Assembly (NCBI GenBank): GCA_963828075.1
Contig: CAWHDH010000021.1
Location: 2,542,001 to 2,606,000 of the forward strand
Origin: JACCYI01 sp963828075
Lineage (GTDB): Bacteria > Actinomycetota > Thermoleophilia > Solirubrobacterales > Solirubrobacteraceae
Direction: 5' to 3'
Length of the DNA: 64,000 nt
This document shows, one piece after another, positions 38,838 through 49,805 of this stretch; position 1 is the stretch's first letter, and each line of letters opens with the position of its first letter. Under the pieces are notes generated by a model. That model was not told the DNA's origin, searched no databases, and was given only the letters and a program-made list of their open reading frames with translations. Made by a program: the position numbers and the translations under genes.

Positions 38838-41063
38838 CTAGCGCCGACGCGTCACGCGCAGCGTCACCTTGCGCGTCGTCGCGCCTGGCACGCGCACGAC
38901 GAGTCGCCGTCGCCCGGTCGACGAGCGGACGCGCACGCGGAAGACGACCCGGCCGGCGGCGTTCGTCCGCACCCGCCGGCCCGCGAAGAAGATCCGCGCG
39001 CCGCGCACCGGGCGGCCGGCCATGCGGACGCGCACGCGGATCCGGACGCGGCGGCCCGCTCGCAGGCGGCGCGGGGCGACGCTGACGCTGAGCCGCCCGC
39101 GGCGGGGCGCGCCGAGCGGGCCGCCGGGGGTCTCCGGCGGCGGCTCGCCGGTCGCCTTCGGCACGTCGAAGTTCAGCCGTTCCAGCGACAGGGGATCGGC
39201 GATCGGGACCTCGAAGACGTCCTCGCCGCCGTCGGGGTCGGTGACGGTCTGGCCGTCGGAGCCGAGGAAGTCGACGATCTGGCGCTGGCCGAGGTTGCGC
39301 CCCGCCAGGCGCGGGTCGAGCAGGAAGCCGTGCGGGTTCGTCGAGGCGGTCGGCGTGCGGTCGTTGCGGTAGAACGAGGTCACGTCGCGCAGCCCGCCGG
39401 CCCGCATCACCGTCGCGCTGGTGGGGTTGGGGACGGTCTGGTCGCCGAACGCGAACTGGTAGATGACCCGCTTGCCGGTGGGGATGATCAGCGGGGCGAA
39501 CGCCTCCGGGCTCCCGGGCCGCTCGATCCAGTTCGTGGTCGCCGCCACGCGCTGGATCTCCACCGCGCCCTGGGCCGGGGCGAGCACCGGTGGGTCCACC
39601 CACAGCGGGGCCGACTCGGTGAAGCCCTCGCGGCCGCCGTTGGCCACCGACGGGCGCCGGTTCTTCAGCTCGTCGCCGACGACGCTGCGGAAGTCGGGCG
39701 ACAGGCGCGCGATCTCCAGGATCGGGCCGCCGGGCACGTTGAGCGCGCCCGTCTTCAACAGCGGGTCGCTCCCCATCAGCATCGTCCCGTAGATGCCGCC
39801 GAGGCTCTGCGCGTAGTACGTGATGCCGGTGCGGCGCAGGTCCTCGGCGCCGTCGCCGTCCACGTCGACGCCGCGGCCGATCGCCCGCACGAGCGCCATG
39901 TTGTCGGCCGCGGTCTGGCGCAGCCCGTCGCGCAGGCCGACCGCCGCGAGCGGCGCCGGCTGGCCGAGCGACTGGACGCCCTCCTGCTCGGTGATCGTCC
40001 CGTCCTTGTTGAGGTCGACGCCGCGGCCGAACCCGGAGAAGCGGACGGGTCCGCCGGCGGCGGTGTCGACCTCGGTCTGGCTGCGCGGCCCGTACGCGTG
40101 ACCGACCGGGTCGATCGCGATGGTGGCGATCCCGCGCGACGCGTTCTCGTCGGACGCCAGGAAGAGGTCGTACTTCGAGCGGGTGATCCCCGGCCCGAAG
40201 ACGGCGACCGGCCAGCCGTCGGCCGGCTTGGCGCCGCCGGGGACGATCAGTGCGAAGCCGACGGTCGCGGCGCCGTGGACCTTCGGCCGCCCCGTCTTGG
40301 TCGGCGCCTGCGGGATCACGCGGTCGGGCGTGAGCCAGGACGGGGAGCGGAAGGAGCCGAACGCGAAGAGTCCGGCGCCGGCGACGGCGGTGTTGGGGAC
40401 GAGCTCGGCGACCGGCTCACCCTTCCCCGTGTCGTTGTAGCGCTGGATCCGCGCGACGCTCGGCGCCGGGAACACCGTGCGGGCCCCGCCCTCGGCGAGG
40501 AAGTTCAGGCCGCGGCTCGCCGGCGGGATCCCGGCCGCGTCATAGGCGCTGCCGTCGTCGAGCTGCTCGCGCATCTGCCGCAGGCCGGCCGTCGCGCTCA
40601 TCGTCGTGAACGTGGTCTCGGCGCCCGACCCGCTCAGCGCGCCCGTCACGGTCAGGCGGTAGGTGGTCCCCTCGGCGAGCTGCTGGGCCGGCTGGCCGTA
40701 GAGCGCGTTGCGGGCGGGGCTCCACACGAGCCGGTTGATGCCGATGCGCGGGCCTTTGCCGGCGGCCTGCAGGCTCACCGTGTCGGGCGTGACCTTGGCG
40801 ACGTCGATCGGCGTGCCGAAGCCGATCTCGATCCGCGGCGAGACGTCGAAGCCGTCGAGCTCGTTGAGCAGGCGGATCTCGTTGCAGTCCGATGGCCGGG
40901 CGCCGCAGTCGGGCAGCCTGAGCGCGAGGCGCTTGCCGGTGAGCTGGGCGGGGTCGGCGACGGTCTCCTCGTCGGATGGGAACAGCGTGGGGGCGGCGGC
41001 ACGGGCCGGCGCCGCCGAGGCGAGCGCCAGCACGGCCGCGGCGAGGGGGAGCCGCGTGCGCAC
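38838..41063 (-). CDS. Large secreted lipase/esterase-like protein with Ig-like C-terminus
   Basis: 741 residues from GTG 41063; signal peptide RLPLAAAVLALASAAPARA. Residues ~40-200 are beta-rich, with an Ig-like motif (TTYRLTVTGALSGSGAETTFTT). Residues ~240-620 form an alpha/beta-hydrolase-type domain: PVAVFGPGITRSKYD (oxyanion loop region), the nucleophile elbow YYAQSLGGIYGTM (Ser in S-x-G-G) and a late His region around TNPHGFLL. A calcium-like loop DLNKDGTITEQEG is present. The C-terminal ~90 residues are Arg-rich beta strands (RVRIRVRVRMAG, FRVRVRSSTG). It resembles bacterial virulence-factor lipases; an extracellular esterase is the best guess. Confidence 0.7.
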   Translation of the reverse strand: MRTRLPLAAAVLALASAAPARAAAPTLFPSDEETVADPAQLTGKRLALRLPDCGARPSDCNEIRLLNELDGFDVSPRIEIGFGTPIDVAKVTPDTVSLQAAGKGPRIGINRLVWSPARNALYGQPAQQLAEGTTYRLTVTGALSGSGAETTFTTMSATAGLRQMREQLDDGSAYDAAGIPPASRGLNFLAEGGARTVFPAPSVARIQRYNDTGKGEPVAELVPNTAVAGAGLFAFGSFRSPSWLTPDRVIPQAPTKTGRPKVHGAATVGFALIVPGGAKPADGWPVAVFGPGITRSKYDLFLASDENASRGIATIAIDPVGHAYGPRSQTEVDTAAGGPVRFSGFGRGVDLNKDGTITEQEGVQSLGQPAPLAAVGLRDGLRQTAADNMALVRAIGRGVDVDGDGAEDLRRTGITYYAQSLGGIYGTMLMGSDPLLKTGALNVPGGPILEIARLSPDFRSVVGDELKNRRPSVANGGREGFTESAPLWVDPPVLAPAQGAVEIQRVAATTNWIERPGSPEAFAPLIIPTGKRVIYQFAFGDQTVPNPTSATVMRAGGLRDVTSFYRNDRTPTASTNPHGFLLDPRLAGRNLGQRQIVDFLGSDGQTVTDPDGGEDVFEVPIADPLSLERLNFDVPKATGEPPPETPGGPLGAPRRGRLSVSVAPRRLRAGRRVRIRVRVRMAGRPVRGARIFFAGRRVRTNAAGRVVFRVRVRSSTGRRRLVVRVPGATTRKVTLRVTRRR

Positions 41064-41173
41064 CCGCCCCAGGATGCTCGCCGCCCGACGCCGCGTCAAC
41101 GTCGAACCGTCGACCGCCAGTTCCACCCGTGGCGCGCGTTCACGCTTTCACCGATCCCCTCCGGAGGCCTCCC

Positions 41174-43945
41174 GTGCTCATCCGCTCCCCCCGCGCCTGG
41201 GTCGTCCTCGCGCTCGCATCCTTCGCACTCATGGCGCCGTCGGCGGCGCAGGCCGAGGCGTTCGACGTCCAGCTCGTCCGCGTCAAGACGCCCGTGCCGG
41301 CGTCGCACGAGCTGCTGCAGACGATCGGGCTCGACCTCGCGGACGGGGGCGGGCGCACGTGGCGCGACGCCGTCCTGTGGCGCGCCGAGGACGCCGCCAA
41401 GCTGCGCTCCGCCGGCCTCGAGTACACGGTTCGCGTCCCCGACCTGGTCGCACGGTTCAAGACCGACCGCCGCCGTGACCGGGCCTTCGCCACGGCGGTC
41501 AGGCGCTCCGCCTTCCCCAGCGGCAGGACGGACTACCGGACGCTCGAGGACTACAACGCCGAGATGCGCACGCTCGCCGAGGCGAACCCCGACCTCGTGC
41601 GCCTGATCACCCTGCCGCTGAAGTCCGTCCAGGGGCAGGACGTCCTCGGCATCGAGATCGCGCAGAACGTCAAGGCGCACGACGGCCGGCCGGTCTTCCT
41701 GCAGCTCGGGGTCCACCACGCCCGCGAGTGGCCGTCGGCCGAGCACACGCTCGAGTGGGGCTACGAGATGATCAACGGCACCAAGAGCGGCGACGCGCGG
41801 GCCTCGCGGCTCACGAAGGACATCCGCACGATCGTCATCCCGCTCGTCAACCCCGACGGCTTCGACATCTCGCGCGACTTCGGCCCGCTCGACAACCCCG
41901 ATGGCGGCGCCGCCGAGGTCTTCGCCTACAAGCGCAAGAACTGCAACGTCGCCAACCAGGAGAACCCGCCGGCCACGCCGCAGCCGCTGTGCATCGCGGG
42001 CCCCGCCCTCGGCACCGACCCCAACCGCAACTACGGCGGGCTGTGGGGCGGCCCGGGCGCCAGCGCCGTCCCGGGCGAGGCCGACTACCGCGGCCCGGCG
42101 CCGTTCTCCGAGCCCGAGACGCGCAACATCCAGCAGCTCGTCTCCAGCCGCCACGTGGTCACGCTGATCACCAACCACACCTTCACCGGCCTCGTCCTGC
42201 GCCCGCCCGGGGTCGCGGAGATCGGCCCCTCGATCGACGAGCCGCTCCTCAAGCAGCTCGGCGACGACATGGCGGCGCGCAACGGCTACATCAGCCAGCC
42301 CGGCTACGACCTCTACGACACGACCGGCACGACCGAGGACTGGACCTATCCGACCACCGGTGGCCTCGGCTACACGTTCGAGATCGGTCCCGACCAGTTC
42401 CACCCGCCCTACGAGGAGGTCGTCGCCGAGTGGGAGGGAACCGGCGATCTCGGCCAGGCCGCCCCCGTGGGCGGCGGCAACCGCGAGGCGTACTACGTGG
42501 CCGCGGAGAGCACGGCGAACGCGGCGCGGCACTCGGTCATCGAGGGCACCGCGCCGGCCGGCCGGGTGCTGCGCCTCAAGAAGGAGTTCATGACGCAGAC
42601 GTCGCCGGTCCAGGGCGCCGACGGCGCCGAGGGCGCCGTCCGCGAGTTCAAGGACGTCCTCGACACGACGATGACCGTCCCGTCCTCCGGCAGCTTCCGC
42701 TGGGACATCAACCCGTCGACGCGCCCGGCGGTCGCGGACCGGCCGGGCCGCGTCAAGACCGGTGAGCCCAGCGACCCGATCGACGATCTCGTCGAGCCCC
42801 CCATCCCGCCGAACGGGACGGTGGTCATCCCGTTCACGTACGCCCGCGGGGCGGGCCGCGACGACGGGACGATGACGGTCGAGGTGACCAATCCCGCGCC
42901 CGCCGAGGACTACGACATCGAGGTCTACCGCAAGCTGCCGGCCGGCGGCCGGGTCCGCGAGGGCGCGTCGGCGCAGTTCGTGGCGTCGCGCGAGGCGGTC
43001 GACATCCCCGACCCGATCGAGGGCGACTACGAGCTCGAGGTGACGAACTTCGCGGCCTCAGGCGTGTCGTACACGGCGCGGGTCGTCTTCCGCAGCCCGC
43101 GGCCCCCGGTCGAGGGGATCACCGAGAACTGGACGCTGACCTGCGAGACCGCGGACGGGACGGTGGTGGCGTCGCAGCCGCTGCTGATCTTCCGCGGCGA
43201 GCGCAAGGTGGTGAACCCATGTGGGACCGCCACGGCCCCGGGCGGTGGCGGAGCGGCCGGCGGCGGCAATAAGCCCACGCCCGCCACACCGGGCGGCACG
43301 GCGACGTGCGTGTCGGGAAGCGGTCTGATCTCGGCCACGGCGCGCGGGACCCGCGCGAGCGGCGTGGCGTTCGACTTCCGGCGCCGCATCAAGGCGCCGG
43401 TCACGGTCGACGTCTTTCGCCAGTCCGCGGGCCGGCGCATCATCGGCGAGCGGCTGGTCCGCCGGTTCTCGAACCGCGCGGACGGGTTCACCTGGGATGG
43501 CCGCGATGCGAAGCGCCGGCGCGTGGGCGACGGCTACTACTTCGCGCGCTTCCGGATGCGGGTGGCGGGCGGGCAGGCCGACACGATCCGCGTGACGCTC
43601 GCGCGGTCCGCCGGGCGCTTCGTGCTGAAGCGGGCGTTCCACCAGCGCGACACCTGCGGGGCGCTGCAGATGTTCAAGCTCTACCGGTCGGTGTTCGGCG
43701 GCAGGGGGTCACAGCCGCTGCGGATCGGCTACCGGCTCAGCCGGCCCGGCGAGGTGACCGTCACCGTCGCTGACCGGCGCCGACGCGTCGTGAAGCGGTT
43801 CGCCGCCCGGCAGGTGGCGGCGGGCCGGATGCAGCGCCTGAGCGTGCCCGCGCGCGGGCTGGGGCGCGGTGATTTCCGGATCACGATCACGCTGCGCCAG
43901 GGCGGGCAGACGATCACCTCGACGCTCACGGCGCGCCGCCTGTAG
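41174..43945 (+). CDS. Secreted M14 zinc carboxypeptidase
   Basis: 923 residues from GTG 41174 with GGAGG upstream. Signal peptide AWVVLALASFALMAPSAAQA. The M14 domain (~120-470) has the zinc ligands H182 and E185 (VHHAREWPS), the third His in LITNHTFTG, substrate Arg in TDPNRNYGGLWGG, Tyr region and catalytic Glu in GLGYTFEIGP. Downstream are beta domains (VVIPFTYARGAGRDDGTMTVEV), a Gly/Pro linker and a C-terminal FlgD-Ig-like part (RRFSNRADGFTWDGRDAKRRRVGDGYYFARF). An extracellular carboxypeptidase that removes C-terminal residues from proteins or peptidoglycan peptides. Divergent from the lipase-like gene. Confidence 0.92.
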   Translation: MLIRSPRAWVVLALASFALMAPSAAQAEAFDVQLVRVKTPVPASHELLQTIGLDLADGGGRTWRDAVLWRAEDAAKLRSAGLEYTVRVPDLVARFKTDRRRDRAFATAVRRSAFPSGRTDYRTLEDYNAEMRTLAEANPDLVRLITLPLKSVQGQDVLGIEIAQNVKAHDGRPVFLQLGVHHAREWPSAEHTLEWGYEMINGTKSGDARASRLTKDIRTIVIPLVNPDGFDISRDFGPLDNPDGGAAEVFAYKRKNCNVANQENPPATPQPLCIAGPALGTDPNRNYGGLWGGPGASAVPGEADYRGPAPFSEPETRNIQQLVSSRHVVTLITNHTFTGLVLRPPGVAEIGPSIDEPLLKQLGDDMAARNGYISQPGYDLYDTTGTTEDWTYPTTGGLGYTFEIGPDQFHPPYEEVVAEWEGTGDLGQAAPVGGGNREAYYVAAESTANAARHSVIEGTAPAGRVLRLKKEFMTQTSPVQGADGAEGAVREFKDVLDTTMTVPSSGSFRWDINPSTRPAVADRPGRVKTGEPSDPIDDLVEPPIPPNGTVVIPFTYARGAGRDDGTMTVEVTNPAPAEDYDIEVYRKLPAGGRVREGASAQFVASREAVDIPDPIEGDYELEVTNFAASGVSYTARVVFRSPRPPVEGITENWTLTCETADGTVVASQPLLIFRGERKVVNPCGTATAPGGGGAAGGGNKPTPATPGGTATCVSGSGLISATARGTRASGVAFDFRRRIKAPVTVDVFRQSAGRRIIGERLVRRFSNRADGFTWDGRDAKRRRVGDGYYFARFRMRVAGGQADTIRVTLARSAGRFVLKRAFHQRDTCGALQMFKLYRSVFGGRGSQPLRIGYRLSRPGEVTVTVADRRRRVVKRFAARQVAAGRMQRLSVPARGLGRGDFRITITLRQGGQTITSTLTARRL

Positions 43946-43963
43946 CGCTTCAAACGACAGGTC

Positions 43964-44323
43964 CTACGCGTCCGGCAGCGAGAAGTGCGGGTTCTCGATG
44001 ATGCCGAGGAGCGTGCCGCCGGGCTCGCGCACGGTGGCGACCTTGATGCCGCCGCCGACCTCGCTCACCGGGAACACCTCCGGCGCGCCGGCCTCCTTCA
44101 GCGCGGCGAGCGCGGCGTCGGCGTCCTCGACGCCCCAGTAGCTGCGGGCGCCCTGGGCCGGGTCGCCCTCCGGATCGAGCCCGAGCTCGTAGCCGCCGAC
44201 CTCGAAGCCGACATAGAACGGCTCGTCGAAGTAGGGCTCGACGCCGAGCACCTTCGTGAACCACGCCTTCGAGGCGGCGAGGTCGGGGGCGGGGTAGATG
44301 ACGGTGCGGAGTCCGAGGAACAT
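43964..44323 (-). CDS. VOC-superfamily (glyoxalase-like) protein
   Basis: 119 residues from ATG 44323. Glyoxalase/bleomycin-resistance fold: LRTVIYPAPDLAASKAWFTKVLGVEPYF at the N-terminus, YWGVEDADAALAALKEAGAPEV in the middle, and VATVREPGGTLLGIIENPHF near the end. Substrate unknown. It lacks the Q/E ligand pattern I would expect for methylmalonyl-CoA epimerase, so I do not assign it to the propionate route. Confidence 0.82.
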   Translation of the reverse strand: MFLGLRTVIYPAPDLAASKAWFTKVLGVEPYFDEPFYVGFEVGGYELGLDPEGDPAQGARSYWGVEDADAALAALKEAGAPEVFPVSEVGGGIKVATVREPGGTLLGIIENPHFSLPDA

Positions 44324-44375
44324 GAACCGGAGTCTGCCGGGTCGCGCCACCGGCGTCTTGAAGGAAACGGACGCG

Positions 44376-44885
44376 TCAGTGGCGATGGGCGGCGTGCCGG
44401 GCGACGCGCGTGCGCGTGCCGCACGAGGCGTCGCAGAAGCGCTGGTTGGTCCGGCGGCGGATGAAGAACTGGCCGCAGCTCGGCGCGTCGCAGAACGCGA
44501 GACCGCTGTCGCTGGAGGCGGCGAGGTCGACGGTCGCCGCCGTCACGCGCGCGAGCAGCTCGTCGACCGGCTCGGGCGCGCCCGTGATATGGACGCCCGC
44601 CTCGCCCGGGCGCACGACGAGCTGGGCGACCGGCAGCGCGCGCAGGCGGGCGTTGATCCGCCCCGCCGCCACGGCCGGCAACCAGTCGCCGCGCGATGCC
44701 GCGGTGAGCACGGCGAACACGTCGTCGCGCACCGCGCGGATCTCCTCGAGCCGGTCGCCGGCGGCCCGGGCGTCGACGGGAGGGACCCGCCCGCCCTCCA
44801 GCGCGGCCCAGCTCGCCACGTCGGCGCCGGAGCGCAGCAGCTCCTGGTAGGACCGGCCGACCCGCCGCACCGTGTTCGCGAAGTC
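44376..44885 (-). pseudogene. CGNR zinc-finger regulator, 5' end lost
   Basis: The C-terminal zinc finger is complete: FCDAPSCGQFFIRRRTNQRFCDASCGTRTRVARHAA, with the CGNR signature here CGTR. Upstream are family helices (YQELLRSGADVASWAALEGG, AGDRLEEIRAVRDDVFAVLTAA). The homology begins abruptly at DFANTV (codon at 44883-44885); about 20-30 N-terminal residues are missing. The sequence then runs into the start of the divergent MFS gene. The open frame continues antisense to that gene but with no family sequence. It was probably the regulator of the neighbouring exporter before a deletion removed both promoters. Confidence 0.75.
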
Positions 44886-45514
44886 GGCGCCGCTCGCGCT
44901 GCTCTGTGTGGCGCAGTTCGTCGTCGTCCTCGACGTCACGATCGTCGCTGTCGCGCTGCCGGAGATCCGCCGCGACCTCGGGTTCTCGACCTCCGTCCTG
45001 CAGTGGGTCATCACCGCCTACACGCTCGTCTTCGGCGGCGTCCTGCTCGCGGCCGGGCGGGCCGGCGACCTCTACGGCCGGCGGAAGCTGTTCATGCTCG
45101 GCCTCGCGCTGTTCGGCGCGGCGTCGCTCGGCTGCGGGCTCGCCCCCGCCTCGGCGCGTCCCTGTCGCGGCTCTCGCTCAAGAGCCGCGGGGCGAGCGCG
45201 ACGCCGACGGCCGCGACCGGCACGTTGGGCAATGGACTTCGCGGGCGCGGTCACGGTCACCGCCGGGCTGGCGCTGCTCGTCCTCGGGCTGACCCGCGTC
45301 GAGCAGGCCGGGCTCGGCGACGGCGGCACCCTGGCGGCGCTGGTGGGGGCGGCCGCGCTGCTCGCGGCGTTCGGCGTCATCGAGCGCCGCGTGGCGCACC
45401 CGCTCCTGCCCCCGGGGCTGCTGCGGTCGCGCCCGTTCGCGGTCGCCGCCGGCGCGGCGCTGGCGCTCACCGCCGTCACCTCGGGGCCGATGTTCCTCGC
45501 CGTGCTCTACCTGC
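44886..45514 (+). pseudogene. DHA2-type MFS exporter fragment with internal micro-inversion
   Basis: Plus-strand pieces: PLALLCVAQFVVVLDVTIVAVALPEIRRDLG to LFGAASLGCGLAPAS (helices 1-3, to about 45150) and MDFAGAVTVTAGLALLVLGLTRVE to GPMFLAVLYL (helices 7-9, 45233-45514). The ~77 bases between them encode nothing MFS-like on the plus strand. On the minus strand they read NVPVAAVGVALAPRLLSESRDRDAPR, which is the helix 6/loop sequence that should precede MDFAGAVT. So that piece is inverted, helices 4-5 are deleted, and the gene is cut at both ends. GTG 44872 could start it, but no transporter can be made. Confidence 0.72.
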
Positions 45515-45936
45515 GACGGGTCGCGCACGAGCGCCGCGACCACCGCGCCGACCAGCGGGTCGGGATCGCTGCGGGCGCGGGCCGCCCGGGCGAGCAGGGT
45601 GCCTGCGAGCGGCCGCGCGGCGGCGGCTCCCCACAGCTCGGAGAGCGGCACCGTGCGGTCGCGCAGTTGGTGGGCGGTGACGCCGAGCAGGGCCGGCGCC
45701 GCGCCCGGCATCAGGCGCAGGCCGCGGACCACCCCGTCGACCGGAGCGGCCAGCTCGGGGCGCGTCGTCGGCCCGGCGACCAGCAGCGCGCCGTCGGGCA
45801 GGGCGATGAGGTCCATGTAGCCGTCCGGGAGGATCCGGTGCGGCGCGCCCGCGGTGAGCCGCAGCGACCAGATGGCCACCACCCACGGCGCGAGCCCCGG
45901 CGGCGGCGGGTGCTTCTCGTAGACGGGCGGGTTCAT
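45515..45936 (-). pseudogene. AraC-family regulator lacking its HTH domain
   Basis: From ATG 45936 the sequence is the N-terminal DUF6597-type domain of AraC regulators: HPPPPGLAPWVVAIWSLRL, HRILPDGYMDLIALPDG, GLRLMPGAAPALLGVTAHQLRDRTVPLSELWG, then DPLVGAVVAALVRDP. Just where the AraC HTH should start, the sequence becomes the antisense of the MFS fragment (about 45515) and the frame runs on to 45178 without family similarity. The product would lack DNA binding. The ATG overlaps the FkbM stop (ATGA), so it is still in that operon. Confidence 0.75.
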
Positions 45937-46994
45937 CGTGCGAACAGGATCGTCTCAGAGCGCCCCGGTGTGAAGTGGCCGAGGTACAGCTCGTATCCGA
46001 GCCCGAGATCGTCGAGGAACGCCGGGATGACGGCGAGGTCCTCGTCGCGGTGATAGACGGACACCGCCAGCCGCGGCCGGTCGCGCGCCAGCGTCGCCCG
46101 TGCGCCCTCGAGCGCCGCGAGCTCCGCGCCCTCGACGTCGAGCTTGACGAAGTCGATCCGGCCGCTGCCGAGCGCGTCGATCGTCGTCGTCTGGGCGGTG
46201 CGGGGGCCGGCGTCGTGGACCAGCGACGTGGTGCCGGCCCGCGGCTCGTACGCGAGCGACGCACCGGCTTCGGACCACAGGCCACGCTCGACCACCTCCA
46301 CCCGCGCGGCGAGCTCGGGATTGAGCGCGAGGTTGCGGCGCAGCATGGCGAGGTTCTCGGGGACGGGCTCGCAGGAGACCACACGACCGCGGGGACCGGT
46401 GGCGTCGGCGAAGTCCAGCGCGGTCTCGTCCCACGCGCCGCCGGCCTCGACCACCACGTCGCCCTCGCGCACGTGCACCCGCGGATGGGCGTACTGGCGC
46501 AGCTCGCGCAGCGCGACGACCTGCGTCGGGTGCAGCCAGGCGCGCATCGGCCCACCGCGCCCGCTCCACTCGCAGAGCGGGACCGGCACGCCGGCGGGCG
46601 TCGCGATCCGCTCCTCGCCGGCCTGCACCCGCGCGTAGGCGGCGGCGAACGCATCGGGGCGCACGGGCAGGCCGACGTGCCAGGGCCCGAGGACGCGGAA
46701 CGCGAGCAGGTCGATCAGCAGGGCGCGGGACGCGTCGTCGGCCAGCAGGCCGAAGGTCCGCGCCAGCCCGGGGTCGGCGGCCAGTCCCGCGAGCGTGCGG
46801 CCCGCGACTTCCGGGTCGAAGGCGCGGCGGGTGAAGCCCGCGCGCGCGGGAAGCGCGCGCCGCAGCCGGGCGCGCACGGGCGCCGGGCGCCACTCCTCGT
46901 GCAGCGACCAGGCGGCCGCGCCCGCGCCGGGGGCGCGTTCGTGCGCGGCGCGCAGGACCCGCTCGCAGAGGCGTGCCGCGAACGCCTCCGGCAC
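45933..46994 (-). CDS. FkbM-family methyltransferase
   Basis: 353 residues from GTG 46994. The C-terminal two thirds form an FkbM-type SAM-dependent methyltransferase: VREGDVVVEAGGAWDETALDFA (motif I region), GRVVSCEPVPENLAMLRRNLALNP, and the family signature IDFVKLDVEGAELAALEGA. The N-terminal ~150 residues are specific and helical (RAFDPEVAGRTLAGLAADPGL). It probably methylates a sugar or other small molecule. Seven bases downstream of the acyl-CoA carboxylase alpha gene and overlapping the AraC remnant, so part of one transcript. Confidence 0.85.
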   Translation of the reverse strand: MPEAFAARLCERVLRAAHERAPGAGAAAWSLHEEWRPAPVRARLRRALPARAGFTRRAFDPEVAGRTLAGLAADPGLARTFGLLADDASRALLIDLLAFRVLGPWHVGLPVRPDAFAAAYARVQAGEERIATPAGVPVPLCEWSGRGGPMRAWLHPTQVVALRELRQYAHPRVHVREGDVVVEAGGAWDETALDFADATGPRGRVVSCEPVPENLAMLRRNLALNPELAARVEVVERGLWSEAGASLAYEPRAGTTSLVHDAGPRTAQTTTIDALGSGRIDFVKLDVEGAELAALEGARATLARDRPRLAVSVYHRDEDLAVIPAFLDDLGLGYELYLGHFTPGRSETILFAR

Positions 46995-47001
46995 GGGAGG
47001 C

Positions 47002-48804
<1,803 letters not shown>

Positions 48805-48863
48805 GCGGCGCGGGATGGTATCCGGCGGGCACTCGAAGCGGGCTTTCGGGCACGATGCACCAT

Positions 48864-49457
48864 ATGCCCGAGCCTTTGACCGTTCTCGCCCTTCTCGTCT
48901 TCGGATTCGTCGCCGGGTGGGTGCTCCGCGGCGCCGCGCTGTCGCGCGGCGGACCCGCGGGCGGTCAACCGCCGGCACCGGCGGCGCGCGTGGCCACAAC
49001 GCCGGCCGCGTCACTCGCGCCGCCGCCGCCCTCCCAGCGCGACGCCGAGCCGGAGCCGGAGCCCGAGCGCGAGCCGGAGCTCGTGGCCGAGGCCGAGCCG
49101 GAGCCGGAGCCGGAGCCCGAGCCCGAGCCGGAGCCGACCGCCGTGACGGCCGAGGTCGAGGAACCGGCCGACATCGGGTCGCGCGTCGCCGCCGCCGTCG
49201 AGGCCTACGACGCGGTCGTCGACGACTGGCTCGACGACCGGGGCGAGGTCGCGCCGGAAGGGGAGGCCTCGCTGGAAGCGTTCGACCAGGCCATCCGCAG
49301 CGTCGAGGCCGAGGCCGACCCGGAGACCCACCGCCCCGACGTCGAGGCCGTGCTGGTCATCGCCCAGGTCATCCGCGAGCGGCGCTCCCGGCCGCTCGAC
49401 GCCCGCACCAACGCCGAGCTCGCGGACCTGGAGGCGCGGCTGGGGCGCGAGGGCTAG
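48864..49457 (+). CDS. Single-pass membrane protein with Glu-Pro repeat region
   Basis: 197 residues from ATG 48864 (or 48855). One N-terminal membrane helix (PLTVLALLVFGFVAGWVLRG), a Pro/Ala-rich stretch, an EP dipeptide repeat (~residues 60-92: AEPEPEPEREPELVAEAEPEPEPEP), then a helical C-terminal part (SRVAAAVEAYDAVVDDWLDD, VEAVLVIAQVIRERRSRPLDARTNAELADLEARLG). The EP tract would be an extended, rigid, negatively charged spacer. No family identified. Divergent from the carboxylase alpha gene. Confidence 0.7.
   Translation: MPEPLTVLALLVFGFVAGWVLRGAALSRGGPAGGQPPAPAARVATTPAASLAPPPPSQRDAEPEPEPEREPELVAEAEPEPEPEPEPEPEPTAVTAEVEEPADIGSRVAAAVEAYDAVVDDWLDDRGEVAPEGEASLEAFDQAIRSVEAEADPETHRPDVEAVLVIAQVIRERRSRPLDARTNAELADLEARLGREG
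49046..49137. repeat. Tandem GAGCCG/GAGCCC hexamer tract (EP repeat coding)
   Basis: Two runs of the hexamer GAGCC(G/C), separated by a short degenerate part, encode Glu-Pro dipeptides. Simple tandem hexamers can expand or contract by slippage without shifting the frame, so spacer length in this protein may vary among strains. Confidence 0.85.
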
Positions 49458-49805
49458 ATGACGGATTCTCCGGCGCGCTGGGAGACAAACTTCCGCGGGT
49501 GAAGGGGGTGGTGGGTCGCGGCGGTGGGGTAGCGCCCACAACCCGACACACGCCGACTAGGTCGGAGTGATCGTCGGGTTGAGTGCGTAGGAGACACCGA
49601 AGCCGACGAATCGATCGCCGCGATCCGTTGATCGTCGGGTTGTGCCGGTCACCGGCCCACGGACGACGCCGAGGTCGCGGACCTGGAGGTAGCTCAATCC
49701 GACGTTCGATCTCACGAACCCCCCGAGTGCCGGGTTGTGCACCCTCGCCCCGCACGAACCCTTCCCATCAATGACCGGGGTTCGGCCCGCCACGCACTCC
49801 GCGGC
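49458..49805. other. 348-base region without a clear gene
   Basis: The region is somewhat lower in GC than its surroundings. TGATCGTCGGGTTG occurs at 49568-49581 and 49629-49642 (61 bp apart), with GGGTTGTG variants near 49732. On the minus strand 49793-49557 is open and would read ...NPALGGFVRSNVGLSYLQ and GDRFVGFGVSYALNPT, with alternating hydrophobic residues; it may be a gene fragment, but codon positions are not strongly biased and no family was recognised. No promoter or terminator is evident. Confidence 0.4.

Noticed and set aside
43964..44323. VOC protein as methylmalonyl-CoA epimerase of the propionate route
   Set aside because: It is short and lacks the expected metal-ligand pattern; general glyoxalase-like features only.
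49557..49793. Leftward 78-codon open frame as a real gene
   Set aside because: Codon bias is weak for this genome, no SD or family similarity was seen; kept only as a possible fragment.
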